A stretch of DNA of 64,000 nucleotides. Source: Myxococcales bacterium. Its GTDB lineage: Bacteria > Myxococcota_A > Polyangia > Polyangiales > Ga0077539. The stretch is from contig JAEUKI010000032.1 of NCBI GenBank assembly GCA_016793325.1, forward strand, positions 62,001 through 126,000, read 5' to 3'. Both the position numbers and the translations under genes were made by a program. Shown piece after piece: positions 52,246 through 61,320 of this stretch. The notes below the pieces were generated by a model. That model saw nothing but the letters and a program-made list of their open reading frames with translations. It was not told the origin of the DNA and did no database searches. How positions within the stretch are numbered: position 1 is the stretch's first letter; the number at the start of each line of letters is the position of its first letter.

Positions 52246-54441
52246 ATGGGTCACGGACCAAGATTCAAACTAAAGCGCGAGGCGACCAGCCTCACAATCA
52301 CTCGAACGAATGTCGATGGTTCGGTGACTGCCACCCCCAACACGACGAACAGCAAGACCGACCTTTACACGATTCTCTCGGTCGAACCCGAGCCGCCACC
52401 TAAGGGACTTGTTGAGCTCACTCCGCAAGTGGCTGGAGCGCTCGCGTTGCTTTTCGCATCTGCAAAGATCCACGGCAGCCAAATTGTGCCTGTTGTGGGC
52501 GCAGTCATCGACGCTGAATTTCCAGGGGTAGCGGCCACGCTTAAGGAGTATACGAAGTTGCTGAAAAGCTCGGTCGATTGGCCGACATCAGAGGACAAAA
52601 AAGCGGCGATAGACCTGAATACTGCCCCGGCGAAGCTCTTCCTGATAGGGGTAATTAGTGCCGGGGGCAGACCGTCATCGACGAATTTGCCAACTTCTTT
52701 TTTCGTTCGTGGAGTCCTACCGGAGGATATCGAATTCGAGCCGGCAATCCCTGCATTGTCTGCAAGTTGGAGCCAGTCGAAGCTCGCGTCTGCTGTGAGG
52801 TCTTGGATCGAGTCTGGACCTAAAACATCAACAAGTCCCGGCTCGAATTCCGAGCCGGAACTCGCTGCAGATTTCGACCAGAAGGACGTACGAGGATGGC
52901 GATCGGGCGATAGGATGGTCGTTGCGTTCGTGTCTGCAACGGACGATCAATGGTTGCGTGGTCAACAACTCGAGGCCCTGTCTGAGAGTGGTTCTTCAAG
53001 GGCCTCAATCAAAGCTCAAACGACGATGTGGGCCAGAGGAGAGCTCTTCCGGGCCCTACTCACATCGCACCGAATAGTATTGAACCGAGCGCATTGGATT
53101 CAATCCCTCGTACTCCAACAGTTGTACGATGGCGTTGCAACAGCAATCGAACCTGATGTGCCGACCAAACACCGTGCGTTGCTCGCGCTAATCAAGGATA
53201 GTGTGCTGTCGATTTTTTTGATGTCCTACGAAACGGACTTGCTTGATCGGCTTGCGGGACAGAACCTCGCCGAGGCGCAGTCAGTATGGAAGTCGTTTCT
53301 TGATCGCCAGGGCGCACGTGCATACTCGCCGAGAGTTGTTCGCTTCTCCAGGGACAAGGTCGCATGCGAACGGATGCAGCGAATTTTTCTGTCAAACCGA
53401 TTTCATGAGGAGAGCATGCGCACCCGAGCAAACTGGAATGAACTGCTCGATAACTATCAGCATCGGATCAAGCGGCGGAATGAGGTCGACCGATCGGATG
53501 AATCTGCGTTTCTCGCTCAATGGGATAAGTTGCTGGCAATCGGTACAGGCACATACACGCGTTCCCGCTTGTACACCGAACTATTCATCGGTTCGGAAGC
53601 AACTGATCGGCATATCGTGTGGGGCTCTATTGCGACGACTTTCGGATCAGCAAGGCCGCTGGTGCGCTTCTGCAAAGAAGTGCTCGATGTTGTTTACAAC
53701 ACAGCGCTGCCTGATTGCCTCGGCCTCAACTACGTGAGCTCCTACGACTCGATCGCGCGGCCTGTGCACGACTACTTCCTCGGCCCCGGAACAGCGCGTG
53801 GTCAATCTTTCAGCCTTGTTGGTCTCGTTGCCGACGTTGCTCGCACGTTTTCGGACAACGATCGGAGGTACAAGTCGAACGAATGGCCGGCGCTCTCGAG
53901 CTTTGCCGTGCTTTCTCTCGCGAACGTCTGCGCGCTCAGGGAGTCTGCTGAGCACTTGAACGTGAGAGACGCACTGTTCGACCTCCTCAATGGCGGCAGT
54001 GCATACTCTGCTGGCGTTCAACGCCTATACCTGCATTATTGCGAGCTTGTGCGCTTGGCGACAAGCATGACGTCAAGCAGAGAGCCATGGTGTCCAATTC
54101 TCCGCTTCGAGTTGCGGCTGGGAACTCTTGTCATCCAGCTCGACTGGATCGAGACCGCGGGAAAGGTTGGGACCTACCTGCGCAGCAACGGCGTGCCTGT
54201 CGATCAGCTCAACAACGAAGATCTCATGGCGGCGCGCGCCCGCGTCGTTGTGGCCGACCGCAGCAGTAGCGACGATCAACGTGATATTTGGCTCGGAATC
54301 GACTTGTTCGTTGGACAGACCATGGAGGCAAAGACTGTGTACTCCGCGCTTTGTGACGCGGTAAACACTCGCGGCGATTTGCTCGTTGGAATAGAAGAGC
54401 GCCTCGATCCGGCTACTGTCAATCAAGAGGTATCGCAGTGA
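52246..54441 (+). CDS. Large protein of unknown function (731 aa)
   Basis: The 731-aa product matches no family I know. It is mixed alpha/beta, with a Thr/Ser-rich N-terminus (SLTITRTNVDGSVTATPNTT), a short hydrophobic part (VAGALALLFASAKIHG) and a long helical middle with aromatic residues (RHIVWGSIATTFGSARPLVR). No nucleotide-binding or nuclease motif is visible. Base composition is more A/T-rich than the following genes. The stop overlaps the GTG of the Nudix gene (GTGA), so the two are translated together. Its length and lack of relatives make it a candidate sensor of the cluster. Confidence 0.75.
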   Translation: MGHGPRFKLKREATSLTITRTNVDGSVTATPNTTNSKTDLYTILSVEPEPPPKGLVELTPQVAGALALLFASAKIHGSQIVPVVGAVIDAEFPGVAATLKEYTKLLKSSVDWPTSEDKKAAIDLNTAPAKLFLIGVISAGGRPSSTNLPTSFFVRGVLPEDIEFEPAIPALSASWSQSKLASAVRSWIESGPKTSTSPGSNSEPELAADFDQKDVRGWRSGDRMVVAFVSATDDQWLRGQQLEALSESGSSRASIKAQTTMWARGELFRALLTSHRIVLNRAHWIQSLVLQQLYDGVATAIEPDVPTKHRALLALIKDSVLSIFLMSYETDLLDRLAGQNLAEAQSVWKSFLDRQGARAYSPRVVRFSRDKVACERMQRIFLSNRFHEESMRTRANWNELLDNYQHRIKRRNEVDRSDESAFLAQWDKLLAIGTGTYTRSRLYTELFIGSEATDRHIVWGSIATTFGSARPLVRFCKEVLDVVYNTALPDCLGLNYVSSYDSIARPVHDYFLGPGTARGQSFSLVGLVADVARTFSDNDRRYKSNEWPALSSFAVLSLANVCALRESAEHLNVRDALFDLLNGGSAYSAGVQRLYLHYCELVRLATSMTSSREPWCPILRFELRLGTLVIQLDWIETAGKVGTYLRSNGVPVDQLNNEDLMAARARVVVADRSSSDDQRDIWLGIDLFVGQTMEAKTVYSALCDAVNTRGDLLVGIEERLDPATVNQEVSQ

Positions 54442-55148
54442 ACAATCGGGACAACACGAGCTCATCGCGCCGAGCGGCACGATACAAAGAACTACTCGAG
54501 TCACAAACCTCAACACTTCGCGATCCAGCCGGCTATACAATCCTGACGGAGGCGAAGGAGATTCGCGCGGTCGAGGAGGCCGCGCGAACGCGCCTCGCGG
54601 CCCGTGGGCAACCTATCGAGTGGGCGGAGGTCGGCATCGTCTTCGAGGACCAATACATCCAGGTGATTCGAGATGCGGTCGAGTTTCCGAACGGCAAGCG
54701 CGGCACGTACATCCGCATCGCGAGCCGCTCGAATGGCGCTGTCGGCGCAGCGATCCTACCGATTTCGAGCGCGGGCGCGGGCCTCGTCCGGCACTTTCGA
54801 CACGCGACGCGCTCGTGGCATCTCGAGGTGCCTCGCGGCATGGCGGAGACAGGCGAAGCGATTGAAGCGACGGCCGCGCGTGAACTCGCAGAAGAGACAG
54901 GCTGGCGCCCAGCTCGCGTCGAGCCACTCGGACCGGTCTTCCCTGACAACGGCATCTTGGCGGACCGCGTCGAACTCTTTCTCGCTGAGGTGCACGCACC
55001 GAGCGTGGCGACCGAGCGCGACGAAGCGATCGCGTCGATCGTCATCGTGCCGATCCCTGAGCTCGAGCGGATGATCGCCGAAAGCGAGATCACCGACAGC
55101 TTCACGATCGCGGCGTTTGCCAGAGCGCGTTTACGTGGCCGCGTCTAG
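54438..55148 (+). CDS. Nudix hydrolase
   Basis: The 236-aa product has a full Nudix box, GMAETGEAIEATAARELAEE followed by TGW, so it should hydrolyse a nucleoside diphosphate linked to another group. The preceding strands (FEDQYIQVIRDAVEFPNGKR, LVRHFRHATRSWHLEVPRG) resemble ADP-ribose pyrophosphatases. The N-terminal 65 residues are extra and helical. It starts at a GTG that overlaps the stop of the 731-aa gene. Next comes a CTP-synthase-like fusion, 132 bp later, so the substrate could be a nucleotide made or changed by that protein. Confidence 0.87.
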   Translation: MNNRDNTSSSRRAARYKELLESQTSTLRDPAGYTILTEAKEIRAVEEAARTRLAARGQPIEWAEVGIVFEDQYIQVIRDAVEFPNGKRGTYIRIASRSNGAVGAAILPISSAGAGLVRHFRHATRSWHLEVPRGMAETGEAIEATAARELAEETGWRPARVEPLGPVFPDNGILADRVELFLAEVHAPSVATERDEAIASIVIVPIPELERMIAESEITDSFTIAAFARARLRGRV

Positions 55149-55178
55149 CGCAGTGCGGGATTGGAGCTTGGTCCAAGT

Positions 55179-55221
55179 GAGGCGTTCCGCCAGACCCCGC
55201 GTCAGATATGCAGAACGCCTC
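55179..55221. promoter_or_regulatory. Inverted repeat before the fusion gene
   Basis: GAGGCGTTC (55179-55187) and GAACGCCTC (55213-55221) are perfect 9-base arms around 25 nt. They lie between the Nudix gene and the CTP-synthase-like fusion and may be an operator or an attenuator. Confidence 0.45.
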
Positions 55222-55280
55222 CACGCACCTCTTCGCGTGTCAGCACGCCCCCGAGACCGTCGTCTTCGAGAGCGAACACC

Positions 55281-57062
55281 ATGAGAAGCACGTCGTACAC
55301 GCTCGTCACAGGCAGCGTCCACGCGGACATTGGCAAGGGCACGGTGGCTGCACTCCTCGCGCGAGCGAGGGCGAAACGCGGTGAGCGCATCTTGTATGTG
55401 AAGATCGACCCCTGCCTGCAAGGGCCGATCGACCAGATGCCATCGAGCGCGTTCGGTGAGGTCGTTCGAACCGTGTCCGGCCACTCGATCGACGTCGACG
55501 TCGCGCGTGCGCAATTCCTCGTACCGGGCTTCGTTGCGACCGACGCGCATCAACGCTCGCTCGGGCGCTCGCTGTCGGGCGCGCTGGTTGCGTGGCACGA
55601 GGCGCACGCGCCGGCCCCACGCCTCCTCGACGGGCTAGCGAGCCTTGTCCGGTTCGAGGATGCCTCGTCGACGATCGTCGAAGTTGGCGGCAGCGCAGGT
55701 GAGCCCGAACACGCACTCGTGCTCGACGCACTTCGTCGTCACGTCGGCCCTCCGTCGCTGCATGTGCACGTCACGGGGCTCTTGCATGCGCTTGGTGGCA
55801 GGCCGACGTCCAAGCCTGCGCAGGTCGCCCTCCACGCGCTTTCTCTCGTCCCAGACGTGCTTCTCGCACGAGGCGATCGCCGCGCGCTCGCCTCCCTCGC
55901 TGGGTGCATCCCTGTCCAGACGCATGTCGTGAGTGTCGATGAAGACAGGCACGCGCCCGAGCGAGCGATGGCGCAAGCACTCGTGGAGGCGCGATTGTTC
56001 GACTTCGACGTAGACGATGAGTTTCCGCGGGGCCGAACGCTGGATGAAGTCGCAATCGTTGGTGCGGAGTCCGACGAGAGCGTCGCGAGCCTGCTCTTGC
56101 GATTGAGGCTCTGGTCGAGAGGTCGCCTGCGCCCACGCCTCGGGCCTGTACGGGCGAACACGATCGCGGTCGTCGCGCTCGGCAAGAACGCTGAACTCAC
56201 CCACGGTCTGCCAACCTTTGTGCTCGACAATCGGGCGTGTGACTGCGAGCAGAGGCCCGACTGGGTGGGAACGTATGACGAGCCCGAAGGCGCGCTGGCG
56301 GCGTGGGTTGCAGAGCGATGCGCGACGCACGAAGACGTTCAACGAACGCCATCTTCGCCGTATGTCGTGCCCGAGTTCGCGGCGCGCTACCTCGCCGCGA
56401 GCGAGGGCGGGAGTCTGCGCGATCACGCGATCCTCGACGAGCATGTCCGCCGAGCGATGGGGGATGTGCGAGGGCGTCACATCCTCGACCTCGGGTGCGG
56501 CTCCGGGCGATGGAGTGAGCGGCTGACAGACGAGGGCGCGTCGGTCGTCGGTGTCGAGCCCGCGCGCCCCATGCTCGCCCGTGCGCGGACGCGGCTCAGC
56601 GAGCGAGTTCGCTTCGTCGAAGCGGACGCTGAGAGCTATGTGCCCGACGCGATCTTCGACGGCGTGCTCGCGTCGATGTCGCTCGACCATGTCGAGTCGC
56701 TCTTGGTCGTGCTCGAGCGACTGCACGCGTGCTTGACGCCAGGTGGCTGGTTGATCGTGACGACCGAGCATCCGTTGCGCACGGCGTCGCGCGACGGGCT
56801 GCGCTGGACAGACGAAGCCGAAGGGCGGTCGGCACGCGTGCGCGACTATGGCGCACCAGGGTGGCGCGCATTCACTTGGTTCGATCGCCCCGAGGTTGTG
56901 TCTGTATTTCACCGCACGTTCGGGCAGTGGGTGCAGCTCCTTCGGGACGCAGGGTTCGACCTCGTTGAAGTGTGCGAGCCCGTGAGCTCGGACCCTCGCG
57001 ACGGTGGGAATCCGCGGTTTTGGATGTTGCACGCGCAGACTCTCGCCTTCGACGGCTCGTAG
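55281..57062 (+). CDS. CTP-synthase-like amidoligase domain fused to a SAM methyltransferase
   Basis: The 593-aa product begins with a CTP synthase synthetase-type domain: YTLVTGSVHADIGKGTVAAL (Lys19 in the P-loop), LYVKIDPCLQG (Lys41, Asp43), VEVGGSAGEPEHALVLDALR and TSKPAQVALHALSLVPDVLL align with the enzyme's ATP/UTP-site segments. The usual glutaminase domain is missing. After a linker with NRACDCEQ, residues about 395-550 are a class I methyltransferase (HILDLGCGSGRWSERL, VVGVEPARPMLARAR, DGVLASMSLDHVE). The ATG at 55281 starts the domain; upstream frame is unsupported. It may amidate or ligate a nucleotide and methylate the product. I know of no such fusion. Confidence 0.82.
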   Translation: MRSTSYTLVTGSVHADIGKGTVAALLARARAKRGERILYVKIDPCLQGPIDQMPSSAFGEVVRTVSGHSIDVDVARAQFLVPGFVATDAHQRSLGRSLSGALVAWHEAHAPAPRLLDGLASLVRFEDASSTIVEVGGSAGEPEHALVLDALRRHVGPPSLHVHVTGLLHALGGRPTSKPAQVALHALSLVPDVLLARGDRRALASLAGCIPVQTHVVSVDEDRHAPERAMAQALVEARLFDFDVDDEFPRGRTLDEVAIVGAESDESVASLLLRLRLWSRGRLRPRLGPVRANTIAVVALGKNAELTHGLPTFVLDNRACDCEQRPDWVGTYDEPEGALAAWVAERCATHEDVQRTPSSPYVVPEFAARYLAASEGGSLRDHAILDEHVRRAMGDVRGRHILDLGCGSGRWSERLTDEGASVVGVEPARPMLARARTRLSERVRFVEADAESYVPDAIFDGVLASMSLDHVESLLVVLERLHACLTPGGWLIVTTEHPLRTASRDGLRWTDEAEGRSARVRDYGAPGWRAFTWFDRPEVVSVFHRTFGQWVQLLRDAGFDLVEVCEPVSSDPRDGGNPRFWMLHAQTLAFDGS

Positions 57063-57141
57063 CGGGAGGACTGCAAATGCGCGCCGTTGAATACAGGGGC
57101 GTTGAGCGAAGTCATACGCGACACAAGACCAGGGGCGTTCG

Positions 57142-60100
57142 ATGAGTCAGACCATCAAGCAGCTCGCGGACGAGCTTCAGATCAGCGTCTCGTCGGTCAA
57201 GAACGCCTTGCGCAAGGCCACGCGTGATGGCGCTCTACCAGACCGGAGCTACGCGAGCGCCGATGCAAGCCTCGACAAGGTCGAGTGCGACTGCGTGCGA
57301 AGTGCCCTCGAACGCGGCGAGATCGAACGACGCGGACGAATTCAGGACGTCGAGACGGCTCCGTCACCGGAGGAACGCTCGATCGATGCGAGCGATGTCG
57401 CCGCGTTGCCACCTCCGCCGTGGCGCGCGATCGAATCCGTGGGGGCTACGCCTCACGACGCTCCGCTCATGCGCCGTGTGTTTGTGCACGAGGAAGTTCT
57501 CGAATTTCTCTCGGGCAAGGATGCGACGCTAGCGCTCCGCAAGGCGTACACGCATCGCCTCCGACAACTTCACGCCCATGGAACGACCACGCGTAGCAAG
57601 GGCGTGAAGGGGGCGAACCGTGGCTGGACGCGTGTGCCTCTCGGCGGCAATTCCGGCTTTCACTACTACCTCTGGCTCGCGTCATATGGCGATGCGCTGG
57701 GAGGTCAGGATGCTCGCGCGACGTACCGAAGCTTTCCCGAACACTCTGTGTTTCTGCGTGCGATTCGACATCACGACGACACGGACGAGCACGTCCTCAA
57801 GCTCGATCGAGCGACTGAGTACACTGAGCTTGGCCCCGAGCGCGCGTTCGCAACGACCGACGAGGATGGTGCCGCCGATCCATACACGCCCGAACAACGC
57901 GCAGCGCTCGACGACCGATCGAGCGTGCGGGTGTTGCGTGGCCACCCGGGAGCAGGCAAGACGATCACGCTTTGCGCCGCAGCGGAGTCGTTGGAAGGGC
58001 GTGTGCTCTACCTCTCCTTCAGCTCCGAGCTCGTGCGCACTGCACGCGAGTGGATTCAGGTTGCGACGCGTGGGGCGATCGAGCTCGAAGCCGTAGCCTG
58101 GGATGACTTTCTCGATTGGTTCGATCCGAATGGACGCCATAAGGTGCGCCCGATGCGCGAGCAGATCGAGCGACTCGAAGCCTTGCTTCAGCCGTCGGCC
58201 GCACAGCTCGGTCCTTGGAGCAGTGATGGTCGAGTGCTCGGCGCCGAGCTCTATGCTGAATTACACGCGCATCGCTTCGGAGCTGTGCTCCCCGTTGGCT
58301 TTCGAAACTGTCCTCCCTGTGGAGGCGATCGCCTCTCCGACGCGACGTATCGCGCGCTTCGAGAGAATCCTCTGGGGCCGCGCGCGGTGGATGGCGCGAT
58401 CAAGGCCGCGGCGAAGCTCGATGAGGTCACCGCGCGAGAGCTCTTCCCGGCGCCGACGCGCGCCTCGACGCTTGCCGCGCGGTTCGTTTCGGGCGGTGTG
58501 GATCTTGATCGACGCGAGTGGACGTATGACTGGATCCTCGTCGATGAGCTGCAAGACCTCACACTCGCGGAGCAGTGGTTGCTCATCGATATCCTTGCCC
58601 GGATGGGCGCGAAGACCACGCACCGCCCCGGTATCGTTGTCGCGGGCGACGAAGCGCAGACCGTCCGGTTCACCGCGTTCGAATGGGGACCGTTCGGCGA
58701 CTTGCTCAGCTCTCGTCTCGCCGTGACGAAAGGAAAGGAACGAGGTGAGCACGAACTGCTCGCCAACCTGCGCGCCCCTCGGGACCTCGCGCTGTTTCTC
58801 GAGGGTATGCGTCGCGATCTCTACCATCGCCTGTACAAACAGCAGCGTCCGAGAGGACGCCTCGAGAGCGAGGCAGGGGACAGCACGGTGGGGCGAATCG
58901 TGCTCACGGAGATGCCTGATGACGCGGCACTCGAGCGGGTGTTTCAAGCGTTCGCCTCGGCGAAAGGTACGGCGGCCTTGCTCTTCCCCGGCGTCGTTGT
59001 CCCCGAACGCTACACGAAGCTCGCCGAAAAGCACGACATGGTCCTTTGGACCAGCGTGACGGCGAAGGGGCTCGAGTTTCGCGTGGTGGGTGTGCTCGAT
59101 GTGTCGGACGCGCTCGAACAAATCGACCGCCTCACAGACTCTGCACGACGTGATCGGTTCTCGGGCGAGCGAGCGCGGGCTGCCGTCGATCAGCTCATGG
59201 TTGCGACCTCTCGAAGCGCGGAAACGTTGGTGTTGCTCTCGGACCGCTGGCGGCTCGACCGCGTCGGGCGGATCGATCAATGGCGCCGCGACGACGATCC
59301 CGATCAGGACGTGACGGGCGTCTTTTCGCTCGACGATCTCGCAGAGTTGCTCGACGCAGATGCGTCGGACGCTCGCAGCAAGGTCACCGCGCTCATTGCG
59401 CAAAGCGAGCGCGCGGCGCAGCAAGATGAGCGCGAAGACGCTGAGCGCCTCGCACGAAGCGCATGCAGCCTCCTCGGGCCTGCCGGTCGACCCGGTGCCG
59501 CGGGGCCGGAACTGCGCGCGCATGCGCGGCGCACATGGGCAAGAGCGCTCGCAGTATTAGTGTTTGAAAGCCGCGATGCGTTCGTCAGAAGCGCTGACCC
59601 ACTGGAGCGAGCGTCGCGGCTCTTTCGTGAAGCTGGGAATCGCGACATGGCGCAACTCGTTGGGCGCTTCGCTCGGCTGTACAGCGAACCGTTCAAAGGC
59701 GCTGATGTCGCTGAAGCTCTTGGCGTCGTTGCTCGTAGTCTTGCGGAAGAGCAAAGCGACGAGCCGCGTGTTCGACGCAGCGCAACGATCGCGCTTTCAT
59801 CGATCGTAGCCGGCTGGGCTGCGGGCACAGACTTGCCGTCGAACCTCAACACGAGGCTCGCCGCGCTGCGGGCCCTTGTCGAACTCGAAGAGCGCGCACT
59901 GATCCAGCGCGAGAGCTTCGCGCTCGCCCGCGAACAGATCGCGCAACGCATGGTCGAAGAGACGCTGCGCGCCAACGGGCAGGGATACGATGACCTCCGT
60001 CCGTTTGTGCGTGATGAGCGTGTCGCACAGCGGTTCGATGCCCGCGAGGCTGAGCGGCGCGAAGATTGGCAGCGTGCGGCTCTGCTTTGGGAGCGCATCG

Positions 60101-60360
60101 GTAGCGCGCTCGACGTCGTGCGTTGCCTGCGAAAGCACGGAAGCGCTCGTGAAGCAGCGGACGTTGCGGAGCGAAACCATCTGCCACAGGCTGATTTCTT
60201 GCGTTGGTATTCAAGTCTGACAGCGCTGCTCAGCGCGCCTCCTGACGGCGCGCTCGAACCTGAAGAGCGGGCGCGACTCGTGGCCGCGTTGGGAGGCGCG
60301 ATCGGCGCAGAGCTCACGCTGCGCGACGGAAAGATCCGCAGGAAGCGGGGTGGTTCGTGA
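57142..60360 (+). CDS. UvrD/Rep-type superfamily 1 helicase with N-terminal RelE-like domain
   Basis: The 1072-aa product starts with a helix-turn-helix (IKQLADELQISVSSVKNALR), then a part like RelE-family toxins (ALRKAYTHRLRQLHAHGTTT, GWTRVPLGGNSGFHYYLWLA). The helicase core has Walker A RGHPGAGKTITL (about 267), Walker B LVDELQDLTLAEQW (about 466), VAGDEAQTV, SVTAKGLEFRVVGV (about 640) and VATSRSAETLVLL. The last 330 residues are helical repeats. Helicases with RelE-like parts are found in defence islands. It follows the fusion gene by 79 bp on the same strand. Confidence 0.85.
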   Translation: MSQTIKQLADELQISVSSVKNALRKATRDGALPDRSYASADASLDKVECDCVRSALERGEIERRGRIQDVETAPSPEERSIDASDVAALPPPPWRAIESVGATPHDAPLMRRVFVHEEVLEFLSGKDATLALRKAYTHRLRQLHAHGTTTRSKGVKGANRGWTRVPLGGNSGFHYYLWLASYGDALGGQDARATYRSFPEHSVFLRAIRHHDDTDEHVLKLDRATEYTELGPERAFATTDEDGAADPYTPEQRAALDDRSSVRVLRGHPGAGKTITLCAAAESLEGRVLYLSFSSELVRTAREWIQVATRGAIELEAVAWDDFLDWFDPNGRHKVRPMREQIERLEALLQPSAAQLGPWSSDGRVLGAELYAELHAHRFGAVLPVGFRNCPPCGGDRLSDATYRALRENPLGPRAVDGAIKAAAKLDEVTARELFPAPTRASTLAARFVSGGVDLDRREWTYDWILVDELQDLTLAEQWLLIDILARMGAKTTHRPGIVVAGDEAQTVRFTAFEWGPFGDLLSSRLAVTKGKERGEHELLANLRAPRDLALFLEGMRRDLYHRLYKQQRPRGRLESEAGDSTVGRIVLTEMPDDAALERVFQAFASAKGTAALLFPGVVVPERYTKLAEKHDMVLWTSVTAKGLEFRVVGVLDVSDALEQIDRLTDSARRDRFSGERARAAVDQLMVATSRSAETLVLLSDRWRLDRVGRIDQWRRDDDPDQDVTGVFSLDDLAELLDADASDARSKVTALIAQSERAAQQDEREDAERLARSACSLLGPAGRPGAAGPELRAHARRTWARALAVLVFESRDAFVRSADPLERASRLFREAGNRDMAQLVGRFARLYSEPFKGADVAEALGVVARSLAEEQSDEPRVRRSATIALSSIVAGWAAGTDLPSNLNTRLAALRALVELEERALIQRESFALAREQIAQRMVEETLRANGQGYDDLRPFVRDERVAQRFDAREAERREDWQRAALLWERIGSALDVVRCLRKHGSAREAADVAERNHLPQADFLRWYSSLTALLSAPPDGALEPEERARLVAALGGAIGAELTLRDGKIRRKRGGS

Positions 60361-60408
60361 GGGGGGGGGTACGACCAGCGCGCGTCGCAGGAGCTGCTGC
60401 GACGAGTT

Positions 60409-60575
60409 AGAGGGTGTTGGAGTGGGATTTCGGCCTTTTGCTGCAGATCTGCATCGCCCATCTGCGTCAGCGCTTCTAGCGGTGATTGCAATCACCCTGC
60501 TATTGCTGCGAATCGCTTCCTTGCTGGACTCGCAGCTCCTTGCAAAAGTCACGAACTTCCACTCCAACACCCTCT
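60409..60575. repeat. 17-bp perfect inverted repeat flanking 133 bp
   Basis: AGAGGGTGTTGGAGTGG (60409-60425) recurs inverted at 60559-60575. The arms continue imperfectly inwards (CTTTTGC on each side). The segment lies in the gap after the helicase. It could be a miniature element, a folded recombination site or a long regulatory stem; the ends fit neither a known IS nor the attC consensus exactly. Confidence 0.6.
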
Positions 60576-60697
60576 TAGGCGAAACGTCGGGCGCATCCGC
60601 GTGCCCGCTTGTTGGCGCGAAGACCGCCGTGGATCGCTTGTGCGAAAAACGCGCAGGAACGCTTGCGCTTCGCGTACGGCGGACGCAATGCACGAGA

Positions 60698-61141
60698 ATG
60701 AGCGATTCAACTGGTCGCGGGGTTCGCGTGCTCGTTCTCGCACTCTTCGTGGCAGGCGGGCTCTATCGTCTGCGCGCAAACGTGCGAGAGACCCATGAGG
60801 TCTGGGGCCAAGCGAGCGCGTTGACGCACGCGCAGCTTGGCGGCAGAGCAGTCACGCAAGCCATCGCCCGCGTTGCGCGTGTCGAAGACGAAGGCATGAA
60901 GCGTGAGCTTCAATCGCTCGCTCGGGAGACGAACGCCGAAATGCAAGCCGAGGCGTTGATTGCGCTCGCGCGTCGTGCGAACCAGCGGGGAAACGTGCGC
61001 CTTGCGGCGACCTGTGCCTTCGCGGTCGCGAAAGCCAGCAACAGCCCGCTCAGTTCGGCGCGACGCGCCCGGGAGCTGTTTCTCGAACTCTCCGGCGAAC
61101 ACCGCGGGATCGAGCAAACGTTCCGCGCGTTCGCGTGGTGA
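60698..61141 (+). CDS. Small membrane-anchored helical protein
   Basis: The 147-aa product has a membrane anchor near its start (VRVLVLALFVAGGLYRL) and then Ala/Arg-rich helices (NAEMQAEALIALARRANQRG, LAATCAFAVAKASNSPLSS). It has the same order as the protein at 22691 (anchor, then charged helices) but lacks the HDxAY motif. The frame is open further upstream, but that stretch contains the inverted repeat and no ribosome site. Function unknown. Confidence 0.55.
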   Translation: MSDSTGRGVRVLVLALFVAGGLYRLRANVRETHEVWGQASALTHAQLGGRAVTQAIARVARVEDEGMKRELQSLARETNAEMQAEALIALARRANQRGNVRLAATCAFAVAKASNSPLSSARRARELFLELSGEHRGIEQTFRAFAW

Positions 61142-61320
61142 TCGAGGTCGAACGTCGCGCGAATGTGCTCGGAGCGCCCCATCGAGCACAGCGGTACGGG
61201 TTGATCTCAGGCGGCGATGGTGCTCGATCACGGTCGAAGCTTTCGGCACAACGCGTCGGCGCCAACAGAATCTCCTCGACGTTCGTGCGAGGGATCCTGG
61301 CCTTTCTGCCTCTCTCTCGT

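Noticed and set aside
60409..60575. Integron attC site
   Set aside because: Arms lack an exact RYYYAAC/GTTRRRY pair and the nearby recombinase is Xer-like without an integron-type insertion that I can see.
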